A model generated the notes under the pieces. It was not told the DNA's origin. It made no database searches and worked only from the letters and a program-made list of their open reading frames with translations. This document shows, piece after piece, positions 8,136 through 17,298 of a stretch of 23,524 nt of DNA. This DNA is from Poteriospumella lacustris. Taxonomy: Eukaryota; Sar; Chrysophyceae; Chromulinales; Dinobryaceae. The translations under genes were made by a program, and so were the position numbers. The number at the start of each line of letters is the position of its first letter. Within the stretch, counting starts at the first letter, position 1. Location: positions 1-23,524 of the forward strand of contig SMOI01000171.1 of assembly GCA_008000375.1 (NCBI GenBank), written 5' to 3'.

Positions 8136-11100
8136 ATGTCTGCTGCACCTGATCCACAGGCGGCGTTGTTGCAGCGTATGAATGCTGCGGTTCAAAATGC
8201 CCACAAAGCAATGAGCATCCTGAAAACAGAAAACGACAAGCTACGAAACGACAACGACAGTCTCAAGAGCGAAGTGCGCGCGCTGAAGCAAGAAATCGCA
8301 GCGCTGAAGCGGTCCGGTGCGACCCGCACGAGCACCTCAGCTCCACGAAGAAAGAGCTCAGCAGCTGCCGGGGAGGGCTATGCGTCATATTCCCCAGCGG
8401 TTGTTGCTCCGCAGAGCTCCGAACAGCCGCCAGAGCCGCATCATCATCAGCCGATGGATATCGATAACAGCGACGACAACCGCTACACCAACGGTGAAGT
8501 CGCAGTAGACGAAGAAGAAGAAGGAGCAGAAGAGGAGGAGTACCTTCCTGAACTGGATATCGCGGCAGATCAGTCGCTGCACGAGTATATCGAGACGAAA
8601 CTGGCAGCACCGGTCGTGTCCGCGTTACCGATCGCCACCGAGCCTGCCACCACCACCACCGCCACAACACCAACAGCAGCATCAGTGACCAATCGTCCTC
8701 GAATGGACCCTGCCGCCTTGCGGTCGCTGCTCGGCAAGCGCTTGGGCATGAAAACCTCGCGCAATCTCGTCAAACTGCGCAAAATCTCCTCGACCAACCA
8801 GCGTATCCGCACGTTGCTCGCGCAGTTATCCTCGGACAACTACCACAGCATCGCCGAGGCTGCAGACGAGTACCCCCCGGATCTCTTCGCCAAGAATCTC
8901 CTCGTGGTCGTCTCCCGGTTGGCCAAACACCACGTCGCGGTGCTGCCGACGCTGGCCGCCTGGGAGGGCCTCCTGGCCGCCCAGCAGTACCACCTACAGG
9001 TGCTCGTGGCCTTTGCGCAGGAGCTGTACAGCCTGGGGGGAAGCCACGTGGACGTGCTGTGGGCGATGTTGGATCGCATGAAGAGCGCGTTCGTGGGGCG
9101 TCTCCTGCTGCTGACGACCGCGCAGCCGGTGCAGTATCTGCAGACGGGTCGGCCGCGGTGGAGCGACGCCCGGTGGCGACAGACCGCGCTCGACCATCGG
9201 CTGCAGGTGGCCCACGTGCGAGCGAGACAGACCGACGAGGACGATGGAACAGGCGAAGGCGACGGCGACGGCGGTGGCGGCGGTGGAGACGGAGAGGACG
9301 ACGAGCGGGCGCGATCCGACGACGAGTTCGTCGACCTGAGCGACGAGGACAACGCGAACAACGACGACGACGACGATGAGGCCGACGACGACGAGGACGG
9401 CGGCGATGCGACGCAGACCGCGGTGACCCCCTCGGCGAAGGCGACTTCGACGACGACCCCTGCGCCGGTGGCTGTGTCGTCAGCCGCCACCGATCCGCCC
9501 GTTCTGGTGCCGTGGCTGGTCACCGAGCGCTTCGACGACAGCGACGACGACAGCAACGACAGAGGCGTTGACCGTGGTCCCAACGGTCCGCCGCCATCGA
9601 CAGCGGCGCCGGTCGCAGAGGCCGCCGCGGCTGCACCGCCGCCGTCGACTGTGTCGCAGGAGGAAGCCGCGCGACGTGCGCGTGCCCTGCAGTCGATGAG
9701 GCAGCTGCTGATGGACTCGGACGACGAGGACGAGGACGAGGACAACGAGGAGGACGGCCAAGACGCGGCAGAGGCGACGACGGAGGAGACGCCCGCCGCG
9801 GGACAGGCACCACCGCCGCTGCTGCCGCCACTGCCGCCACTGCCGCTGCCCACCGCCGACGGTGCGCCCGCCGCCGCCGACGCGTACCAGGCGATGGTGG
9901 ACGATCTGGCCACGCCGCTCGCGTCCGAGGCGCTGATGCGGCACGACGCGTCGGAGGCGCTGGTCCTCGCGGCGCTGTTGGAGATCGCCACGTCGCTGGA
10001 GCTGAAACCGTTCGTCGTCGAGTTGCTGCGCACGTGGCAGCTGTTGGCCTCGGCGGTGTACCCCAGCGACGCGTTCGTCCTGCTGCGGTGGCTGCGACGG
10101 TATCCGTCGCTGCTGCGGGACGCGGAGCTGGGCCCCTGGCTGACGTCGCTGCTGGAGCGGTACCAAGCCGAAGTGACCGCGGCGGCCGCGGCGTTGGCAC
10201 AGGAGACGGAGACGGAGACGACGGTGGCGGCGGCGGCGGCGGTGGCGGCGGCTGTGTCACTGGTGCACAGCAACGGTGAAGACGACGAGGAGGACGACGA
10301 GGAGGCGGCGGCGGCGGAGGAGGAGGCGGCGGAGGAGTCGGTCGTCCAGCGCATGGCCCGCACGAGGGACGTGCTGCAGCTGTACCTCGACCAGCTGCGG
10401 TCGGCACGCGACGGCATCGTCCGCTGCTTGTCGCACAGCAACAGCAGCGACAGCAACAGCGGCGGCAGTGGCAGTGGCAGTGGCAGCCTGTGTCCGCCAC
10501 TGCCACCGTCGGTGCATAGCGACGTGACGCGGTACCGCCGAGTGGCGGAGAACGGTCTCTGGGCGACGGTAGTCGACGACGTCCTGCTGCACGACGACGC
10601 CCACCGCAACGTCATCGATGGCGGCGACGAGGAGGACAGCAGCTTCTGGTGGTTCGGCGTGCGCCCGTCGCATCTGCGTCACACGGCGGGGCAGGTGCTG
10701 AGTCTGCTGAGCAAACACGACCGCAGCCACAGCGCCTCCCATCGACCGCTCAGCACGTCGATCGCGACCGCAGGCGGTGCAGGCGGCGGCGGCGGTGCAG
10801 GCGGCGGAGGCGGTGCCTCGGTCACGGAGGCGGTGTTCCAGCTGCTGCAGCGCCCGTTGCACGTCGCCGAGTCGCACTGCTACGACCAGTGGCAGGCCTC
10901 GCACGGCGACCGCGACCTCGACCTGCGTCAACCGCTCGTCCAGGAAGAGATCCTCCGACAACTGGAGACGCAATGGTCGGCCCGCTGGCCACGGCTCGTC
11001 GACGCACAGATCGATGCCCTGCGGAGCCATCTCGAGGCCCTCGCCGCGGTGGTGATCGACCCCGTCGCGCTGGCGCTGTACCACCCCGCGCCACAGTCCT

Positions 11101-12949
11101 GGCGCATCGCCAGCAACAAGGGCACCTCCGCCGCGTGGGCACCGGTCTTCCACAACCTCGTGCACAACCTGCAGAAGAAACTCGTCGTGTTTCAGCGCCA
11201 CCAGTGGCTACGCGACGCCACGGGGCGCGGACTGATGCCCATGGAGGCCCTCTTTGCTACGGCTACAGCCACTGCGACGGCTACTGCGGCGGCTCCTGCG
11301 GCGTCAGCGTTGCCCTTCTACGCGACGGGGCCGTCGATGGGCCTCACGAGTCTGTCGTCCGCCGTGCCCACCGGCCGCAGCAGTGGCGGCGGAGGAGGAC
11401 CGCCGCCGTCCACCTGGGCACAGCTGCTGACGTACTGCGACCGCGTGATCTTCCACCCGCTGCACGTCGATGTCGACCGCTTGGACCGTGTCGGACGTCA
11501 CCATCACGAGAAGATTCGTAGTTTGTACCTGCAGCTGTTGGGGCTGTTGGGGCTGTCGATGTGCGACCGTTTGCTGTGGGGGCTGAGTCTGGGGCTGCGG
11601 GCCTTTCTGCGGGTCGCCGGTCGTACGCTTGGCCCGGGCGGCGGGGAGGTGGCGGTACAGAAGCTGGTGGCATCGGCGGTACAGACGCTGCTCTGGCGGT
11701 TGCCGTGTCCCTGGGGCGGTAGTACCTTGGCGCCGTTGGTGTACGACGCGTGGTGCGGTCTCTCGCGGTGGACGTCCGCCGTACCACGGTCGCCGTCGCC
11801 GTCGCCGTCGCCGTCACCGCCGCCGCCATCGGTGAAGACCATGCGCATGCGGTTGCAACTGCAGTGTTTGCAGTCGTTTCCGGCCTTTGTCGTGGCCTCT
11901 ACCTCTACCTCTGCGGCAGGAAGAGCCGCAGGCGGTGGCGGTGCCGAGGAGGACGCGTACCAACGGCTGGTCACCCGCAGCATGAGCCACCACTGGTGCC
12001 TGCACACCATCGAGAGTCCATTTCCCGACGCGACACCGGAGGCCTTTGCCGGTATCCCCACGACCTGGGACACCAAACTGCGCGCGAAGTTTACCCATCG
12101 GACACCGATGGGCGCGAAGCCGTTGTCGGTGGAAGAGCGACGGGAGGCGTGGGGCCACTGGTGTGTCTGGCATCACATCGCACGTCTGCAGGATGCGACG
12201 CACAGGTTCCCACCACAGCTACAACTGCAGGAGATGGCAGCCAGCAGCAATAGCAGTAGCAGTGGTGGTGGCGGTGGATCAGCGCCGACTGGGCGGCCCC
12301 CGGCCACCGTCACCCCCTGGGACATCTCGTCGTGGCTGTTTTCGCCGTCGAATTACACCGCCTCGCGACTGGTCTCCACGTCGTGGCACGCCTCTCAGCA
12401 GGAGCAGCAGCGGTTACAAGGTGACCACCCCGACCAGTTCTACGTGGTTCTGGGTAGCACGGCGCAAGTGAAACACCGCGTCGACGTGTTGGAGGCCATC
12501 GCACGTGTCATTCGTCGGTTGCCCACCGATTGGGACGTTCTCTTTCTTGGAGGTTATGGTCCACGTAACAACAGTTTGTTTCGGGAGACGGTGAATCACG
12601 GTGGCAGTGGGTATCAACAAGTGAACTACCTGCTCGACGTGACGGGGTATGTGCTCCGAGGCTCGTCCGCGAAGAAGCTGGTGGGCCCCGGAAGTACACC
12701 GATTATGGGGCCCGTCTATGACCATCTCGCGACGTTGATGTATTACGAAGAAATACAGGTAATAATCACGCTTCCATGTCTGTCTGTTTCATGCGTTTGT
12801 TGTTGACACGTGGGGGCTCTCGTTGTGTGTATGTGTGTATTGTATAGGCCTTTGTGATGACCGAACCGATCTTGCACACGGACATTGGGTACTGGACACC
12901 GATCACGATGGATCCTGTGAGAAAGAAGGCGAATAAAAGCGGTCGTTGA
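8136..12949 (+). CDS. Large low-complexity protein with GT25-like C-terminus
   Basis: Two exons, 8136-12758 and 12848-12949, joined across an 89-nt intron in phase 0; 1574 residues. Residues about 10-65 form a coiled coil (heptad leucines in LKTENDKLRNDNDSLKSEVR). Residues about 185-370 are a helical region I do not recognise. Long Asp/Glu, Ala and Gly/Ser tracts follow between helical blocks up to about 1240. From about 1270 the sequence resembles glycosyltransferase family 25: LSVEERREAWGHWCVWHHIA fits the 'GExGCxLSH' region, RRLPTDWDVLFLGG (WDVLF at 1466) is characteristic, and IMGPVYDHLATLMYYEEIQ spliced to AFVMTEPILHTDIG fits the C-terminal part. Where family members carry a Glu-Asp-Asp metal motif, this protein reads VVLGST (1437-1442). 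AATAAA at 12932-12937 precedes the stop. Function is unknown. It could be two fused genes. Confidence 0.65.
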
Positions 12950-13755
12950 AGGCAGCGACGGACGGCCACATGGCCCTCGCTGCACTATTCCCCTCCCCCC
13001 GCCCGCTCTGTGATGTGCAGTCACATCTTCGCTGTATATACCTAACGACTCTCTATTTGTGAAGCGTTTCCGACTGTATGTCGTCGATGGTTGTAGATCT
13101 CTTTTCAATTATATATTCACATACATATACGATAGGATAGAGGCCCGCTCCGACTATGTATGGAGGTGCTCTCGTACAGTACATGGTACATTCTGCAGTA
13201 CAGGAGGTATGGGTGTCGGTGACTCGTGACGCAGTGGTCGTGGTGGTGGTCAAAAAGCGTTTCGTTTCGTGCACGACCACATGATGGTTGTCCATGTGTG
13301 GGGATTGACGAGAACTCGTATCTCGTATCGGCCGGGAAGACAGTTGGGGATATGGGATAGAGAGTGGACAGCAGAGATCCAAAAGGGGGTCCAGTGCACA
13401 CTTTTTCCTTGCTGATGCTCAAAGCGGAGAGCATGTACAAGGCGAACTTTTGTACGTCATACGATCGGATCGGTTCAGTTCGGAGGATTGATTCCTGCTG
13501 ATCTTTGTTGAAGTTGCAGTTGGAAATTTCGAGTAGAAGGCGACCCGGGAGTGTACATTTGGGATAGGGACCATGTCCTGTTCCTAAGGCGATGGTTTGG
13601 AAACAATCTTAATCACAATGCTATCGACCAAAGTCACGCAGCGCCGATCAGTCGAACAACATGGCAGAGATTACTGACTACAAGAACGTATGCAGCGGAA
13701 TGTAAGGGAAATGGTTTGATGATAAGGGAATATACAATTTGCTGATCGTTGGGCT
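12950..13755. other. Intergenic region, nothing recognisable
   Basis: About 800 bp between the GT25-like gene and the aerolysin-like gene. It probably includes a 3' untranslated region at the left and the promoter of the pore-forming gene at the right. Only short chance frames are present, none with splice sites or composition that convinces me. A short palindromic stretch with GTAC repeats lies around 13170-13205. Confidence 0.5.
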
Positions 13756-14685
13756 ATGAATAGGGCGGAGTTCGTCAGGGAGCATGTGGGTCTTCTCGTG
13801 CAACTGTATTGCCCTTACTCCGGGAAAGTGTTGAGAGCGGAGGGCCCGAACAATCACCTCACCTTTGCCACGACGCCGGAGGACAATCGCTCCCTATTCT
13901 ACGTGAGAAAGAAAGACGGATGGGTTGATGGATTCAGTCTGGAGAGCTATGCCTACGCCGGCAAATTCATTGGCATCGGTAGCGAAGGTGTCATCATGAG
14001 ACCGCATATGCGAGGCGACGAGACCTTGATTTGGATATACGCATACGAGAATCAATATTACCTCAAAACGCATGGTCATGATCGTTACTTGAGTACCGGG
14101 CGCGAGGGCAGCGACGCCGTCACCATGGTGTTAGGTGGCGGTGCAGAAGCCAATCGCCTCTTCTCCATGCGCATTATGGAAATCCCCAAGCTCATGGAGT
14201 TCAACGCGCATGTGGAGCGTATGACCACGCCGACAGAATCCACCAGAGTCATCGCCGAGAAAATCGTGCGTAATCTCCACGGCAAACACCCCGTACAGCA
14301 GGAACTGACCGCTTCAGCGTCCTACGGTTCTTCGACCACCGTGTCCTTCTCTCACTCCATCACCGTCACACTGGGCATGACGTTTACAGTATCCTTTCTG
14401 GTAGCAGGCACGGAAATTTCGTTGGAGGCTGCGTATGGTCATACGTGGGGTTCAGAGCACACGGAGGAGTCGATGGTTAGTGTGAGTGAGACGACGACGT
14501 TTACGGTGCCGGCGCATACCGAGATGCTTCTGCAGGCCACGTCGACGACGGCACGTGGTGACGTCCCGTTCACGGCTCTGGTGGAATACAGTAACGGGTA
14601 CTCTTTCCGAATGACCGGCCACATTCGCAATTGTACCGTTCTTCGCAGTGAGTTCAAAGAACCGCAAGTGCTCGCCAGAAGATAA
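13756..14685 (+). CDS. Aerolysin-like beta-pore-forming protein with N-terminal trefoil-like domain
   Basis: Single exon, 309 residues, no signal peptide or membrane helix. Residues 1 to about 145 look like a beta-trefoil/fascin-like fold (repeated short beta blocks such as LVQLYCPYSGKVLRA, FIGIGSEG, YYLKTHGHDRYLST), a fold often used for sugar or surface binding. Residues about 180-295 show the aerolysin/ETX-MTX2 type pattern: QQELTASASYG, a long alternating Ser/Thr-hydrophobic stretch (about 185-225) that in the family forms the membrane hairpin, HTWGSEHTEES (229-239), FTVPAHTEM (249-257) and GDVPFTALVEY (268-278). Such proteins oligomerise into beta-barrel pores and act in defence, predation or vesicle biology. 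The natural target here cannot be read from the sequence. The reading frame is intact, and the lack of introns is compatible with horizontal acquisition but does not prove it. Confidence 0.8.
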   Translation: MNRAEFVREHVGLLVQLYCPYSGKVLRAEGPNNHLTFATTPEDNRSLFYVRKKDGWVDGFSLESYAYAGKFIGIGSEGVIMRPHMRGDETLIWIYAYENQYYLKTHGHDRYLSTGREGSDAVTMVLGGGAEANRLFSMRIMEIPKLMEFNAHVERMTTPTESTRVIAEKIVRNLHGKHPVQQELTASASYGSSTTVSFSHSITVTLGMTFTVSFLVAGTEISLEAAYGHTWGSEHTEESMVSVSETTTFTVPAHTEMLLQATSTTARGDVPFTALVEYSNGYSFRMTGHIRNCTVLRSEFKEPQVLARR

Positions 14686-14801
14686 GTTAAACCCAGTAGA
14701 ACAGACCGTTCCGAGTAGAATGTAGTCGTCTTCGTCGGAGTGTCTATCCGACTTGTCCGCGATGTTAACAACCGCGTAAAACGATACCTATAATGAGACT
14801 A

Positions 14802-14898
14802 ACAAGGGGAGCCCCCCCCCAGTGGTATCGCGTGGAGGCCTACGTAGTATATAATACTACTAGGGCTTCACGCTTACCACGGGGAGCCTTCCCCTTGT
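14802..14898. repeat. 97-bp near-complete imperfect hairpin (MITE-like or structured RNA)
   Basis: The two halves are reverse complements with a few mismatches and small indels. ACAAGGGG at the left end pairs with CCCCTTGT at the right end, GTGGTATCGCGTGGAGGCC pairs with GGGCTTCACGCTTACCAC, and GTAGTAT pairs with ATACTAC around a 3-nt ATA loop. No clear target-site duplication flanks it (CTA on the left, GCA on the right). Confidence 0.75.
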
Positions 14899-15221
14899 GC
14901 AAGGCACGTCGATCTGGTGGAAGAAGTCCTAATGACGAGGCGGTCGTAGCCATAGGCGGCGTACGTGGTAGCCATACGTGGAAGGCTTACACCACAGGGA
15001 CACGAAGGCGGAATGGGTTTGGGCGGGAGCAACGAGGGTTGCGAAGGCTGCGCCGGTCGTGCTCTGGGGGTCGAGGGTGCGCGGTCGACTCCAGAAGTTG
15101 AAGCGCGTGGTGGCGGGGGTGAGAGGCTCGGCGGCGGCGGCGGGTGTGTCGGACGGTGTGACGAGGACCGCGGGATCGGAGGACGCGGGGGCGCGACGGG
15201 GATGGCGGTGGCGGCAGCGGC

Positions 15222-15252
15222 GGGGTCAAGCGGGGGAGGCGGGTGGAGCGGG
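15222..15252 (+). other. Putative G-quadruplex motif
   Basis: Four G-runs of 4, 5, 3 and 3 with loops TCAAGC, AGGC and TGGAGC fit the standard G3+N1-7 pattern. Further G4/G5 runs lie just upstream (15187-15202). Confidence 0.55.
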
Positions 15253-15317
15253 ACCAGAGTGGGCGCGGTCTTGGCAGGGGGGGGGGCGTGGTGGGGAGGC
15301 GGCGGCGGCGGCGCGAG

Positions 15318-15369
15318 GTTCCATCTTGGCTTGGCTCAAGCTCACGCCTGGCTTGAGCGACGTTCCATC
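15318..15369. repeat. Small hairpin flanked by 8-bp direct repeats
   Basis: GTTCCATC occurs at 15318-15325 and again at 15362-15369. Between the two copies lies a perfect 8-bp inverted repeat, GCTCAAGC (15334-15341) and GCTTGAGC (15351-15358), with a 9-nt loop. The arrangement resembles a tiny element or excision remnant with a target-site duplication, but could be chance. Confidence 0.5.
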
Positions 15370-15705
15370 GGTCCAACTTCTGACTTAGCGATGAAGCGTG
15401 TCGGTGGGTCGGGTTGGTTGGAGTTCTGCGTCGTCTTCATCATCGGTAATGTCCCTGTAACGAACAACTGATATGGAATGCGACCAGAACCACTACCAGT
15501 CAGCATTTAGACCGATCCTACCTCTTGCGCTTGTCTCCTCCTTGCGACCGCCATCGATGCATCCACTTCGTAGTAGCCCTATTATCTGCCGACCAACAGT
15601 ACCACACGATTCGGGGATGTGTTGTTGTTTCATTAATGGATTACATGTACACCTGCTGCACCATCTACCCACGCGATGATGATGCCTCTGTGCGAGGAGT
15701 CCACA

Positions 15706-16952
15706 CTACAGGTGCGCCGCGATGATGCCTCGTTTGACGAGACGTTTAATCTTGTACAAGTCCACGACAAAGGGAGCGTTCGTCGCTGCGAGATGAGCGC
15801 GAGCTGCAGCATCGTAGCCTTTCCACAGCAGTTCACCGTCGACCGGCAGCTGAAATGCTGCCAAGCCCTCCTGGTCACACACCACTTGGTGGATCCCTAC
15901 CCCAGACCAGCGATCATTCGGTACTCGGCAATGCCTATCAATCGCTCTTTTAGTTCTCCAATGCAAATAGTCGCCAAAGCTTATGGCCATCGACGGCACA
16001 GGGTCACCGTTCGCATCTCGAGGCGTACGATAGTCGTACAAGAGCACCACCATTTGGCATCGGCCTTCCACCGGTTGGACAGGATGGTGAATGAAGATGA
16101 GAATCACCGCCTGGATGCCATTCTCCCCGCCCACCGAGAAATACCGTGCCGGCAAAGCGCCAATGCTATTGTACGGTTCAGAATACGACACTTCCACGAC
16201 GATCTTGGGCAACTGGCCTCCATTGGGGTCCACTGCGCCGGGCCTGGGCACGTCGTCACCATCGATGAATATCGACTCGTCGGGCTCCAGCTTCGTGGTC
16301 GCGTTGATGAAAATATCCCCACTTCCTTCGGATTGCACATAACGATTTTGATCTCGCAACTGTAATAGTATTTGCGACGCAGCAACCTCGTGCATTTTCG
16401 TCGGCAGTTCGAACAACTGCACTTGGCCATTCACGAGGCGATGGTGGCACCATTTGCCCCTCTTGCCCTCGCCACGTTGCAGCAGCCTGTCGTAGGCTTT
16501 TGGGGAATAGGTCCCCGCCAAGACCGCCAAGGACGACCTCGGATGGCGTTCTTCTAGCCACTCCCTGGCCTCCTCCAGCGACGACACTTCGCGGTATCCC
16601 ATGTCCTCCTCGACGTTGGAACTGTGACATGGCCCCGCAGCAGTGTCTGCAGAAGGTAAGGTAGAGGCCACTGCACCTTCCATCACGAACGACGTTTCGA
16701 CCACCGACTCTTCGGAGGAGCTCGAGATGTACGAGAGGTCTGGCGGCGACACTCCCTTGGGCAGCGCACACTTCGTGCTACTGGTCTGCTCACTATCCGT
16801 TTTAGCATTGGTGTATGGGGTCTGTCATGGAAATGCACAGTCGACGAATCCTTCATCTAATGAAATTAAATTTCAGCAAACGTCGCCAGTTGTCTTACCG
16901 CCATGCTTCGATCATGATTGGCAACCGTCCTTGCGCGCTTGGCAACAGACAT
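15706..16952 (-). CDS. Uma2-like PD-(D/E)XK nuclease-fold protein
   Basis: Minus strand, two exons proposed: 16952-16899 (18 codons, MSVAKRARTVANHDRSMA) and 16821-15706, joined across a 77-nt GTAAGA...GACAG intron in phase 0; 389 residues. The 5' exon is inferred because the long frame has no ATG near its open start, while this exon supplies an ATG, a good donor and the correct phase. Without it the first ATG would be at 16683. After a Ser/Glu-rich N-terminus, residues about 150-330 match the Uma2/DUF820 restriction-endonuclease-like family: KMHEVAASQILLQL (helix with Glu163), PDESIF (Asp199), LPKIVVEVSYSE (Glu228) and RYFSVGGENGIQAVILI. These are the usual metal-site positions. Such domains are common in bacteria and in fungal and protist gene expansions. 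The cellular role is unknown. The KRAR stretch could aid nuclear import. Confidence 0.65.
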
Positions 16953-17298
16953 GAGGAGGCACACGTGGTCTGAAATTCCTTTGTGAATGAACGAGAGAGG
17001 TTTCTCTATCAGAGGCACACGAGCTTTGGACTTCCGTTGTGAACGTAAATGAAAGAGTGGTTTTGCAAGCTTCGTGGTCTCTAATCCCCACTGCCAAGTT
17101 CAATCACTGCAGCAGGACTGCGTCACCCGCGTCCGTCCGTGTCGCATCATGGGGTCATCGTCATCGTGCTGATGGAAGAAGGAACATCGGACATCGGTCG
17201 ATGGTCGATGACCTTCTAAAAATTTCCGAGGAAAAAGCTACGCACGGTGATGGGCTAACCCGACGCACAAGTCATTTATCTCTAGTCCTGAAAAGAAA
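16953..17298. promoter_or_regulatory. Divergent promoter region, Uma2-like / glutaredoxin
   Basis: This 346-bp gap lies between the proposed 5' exon of the nuclease-fold gene and the glutaredoxin start. It presumably holds both promoters. I found no recognisable element and no coding exon. Confidence 0.4.

Larger units (their letters stand above)
14686..15705. other. GC-rich, strand-biased intergenic region with foldback elements
   Basis: About 1 kb without a convincing gene. It contains a 97-bp imperfect hairpin (14802-14898), a strongly G-rich plus strand from about 14990 to 15310 with G-quadruplex motifs and a run of ten G at 15277-15286, and a small hairpin with flanking direct repeats (15318-15369). 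Open frames across it are Gly/Arg- or Pro/Arg-rich and read like composition artefacts. The composition differs sharply from both neighbouring genes, as expected for a relic of a mobile or structured element. Confidence 0.55.

Noticed and set aside
13053-13440. Minus-strand frames between the GT25-like and aerolysin-like genes
   Set aside because: They are short, overlap each other in different frames and show no domain or splice signals.
14965-15471. Gly-rich plus-strand and Pro/Arg-rich minus-strand frames
   Set aside because: They follow the extreme base composition, have no recognisable domain and lack a credible start context.
16643-16954. Plus-strand frame with a hydrophobic segment overlapping the Uma2-like gene
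   Set aside because: It begins with a non-ATG codon, is antisense to the better supported nuclease-fold gene and covers its proposed intron.
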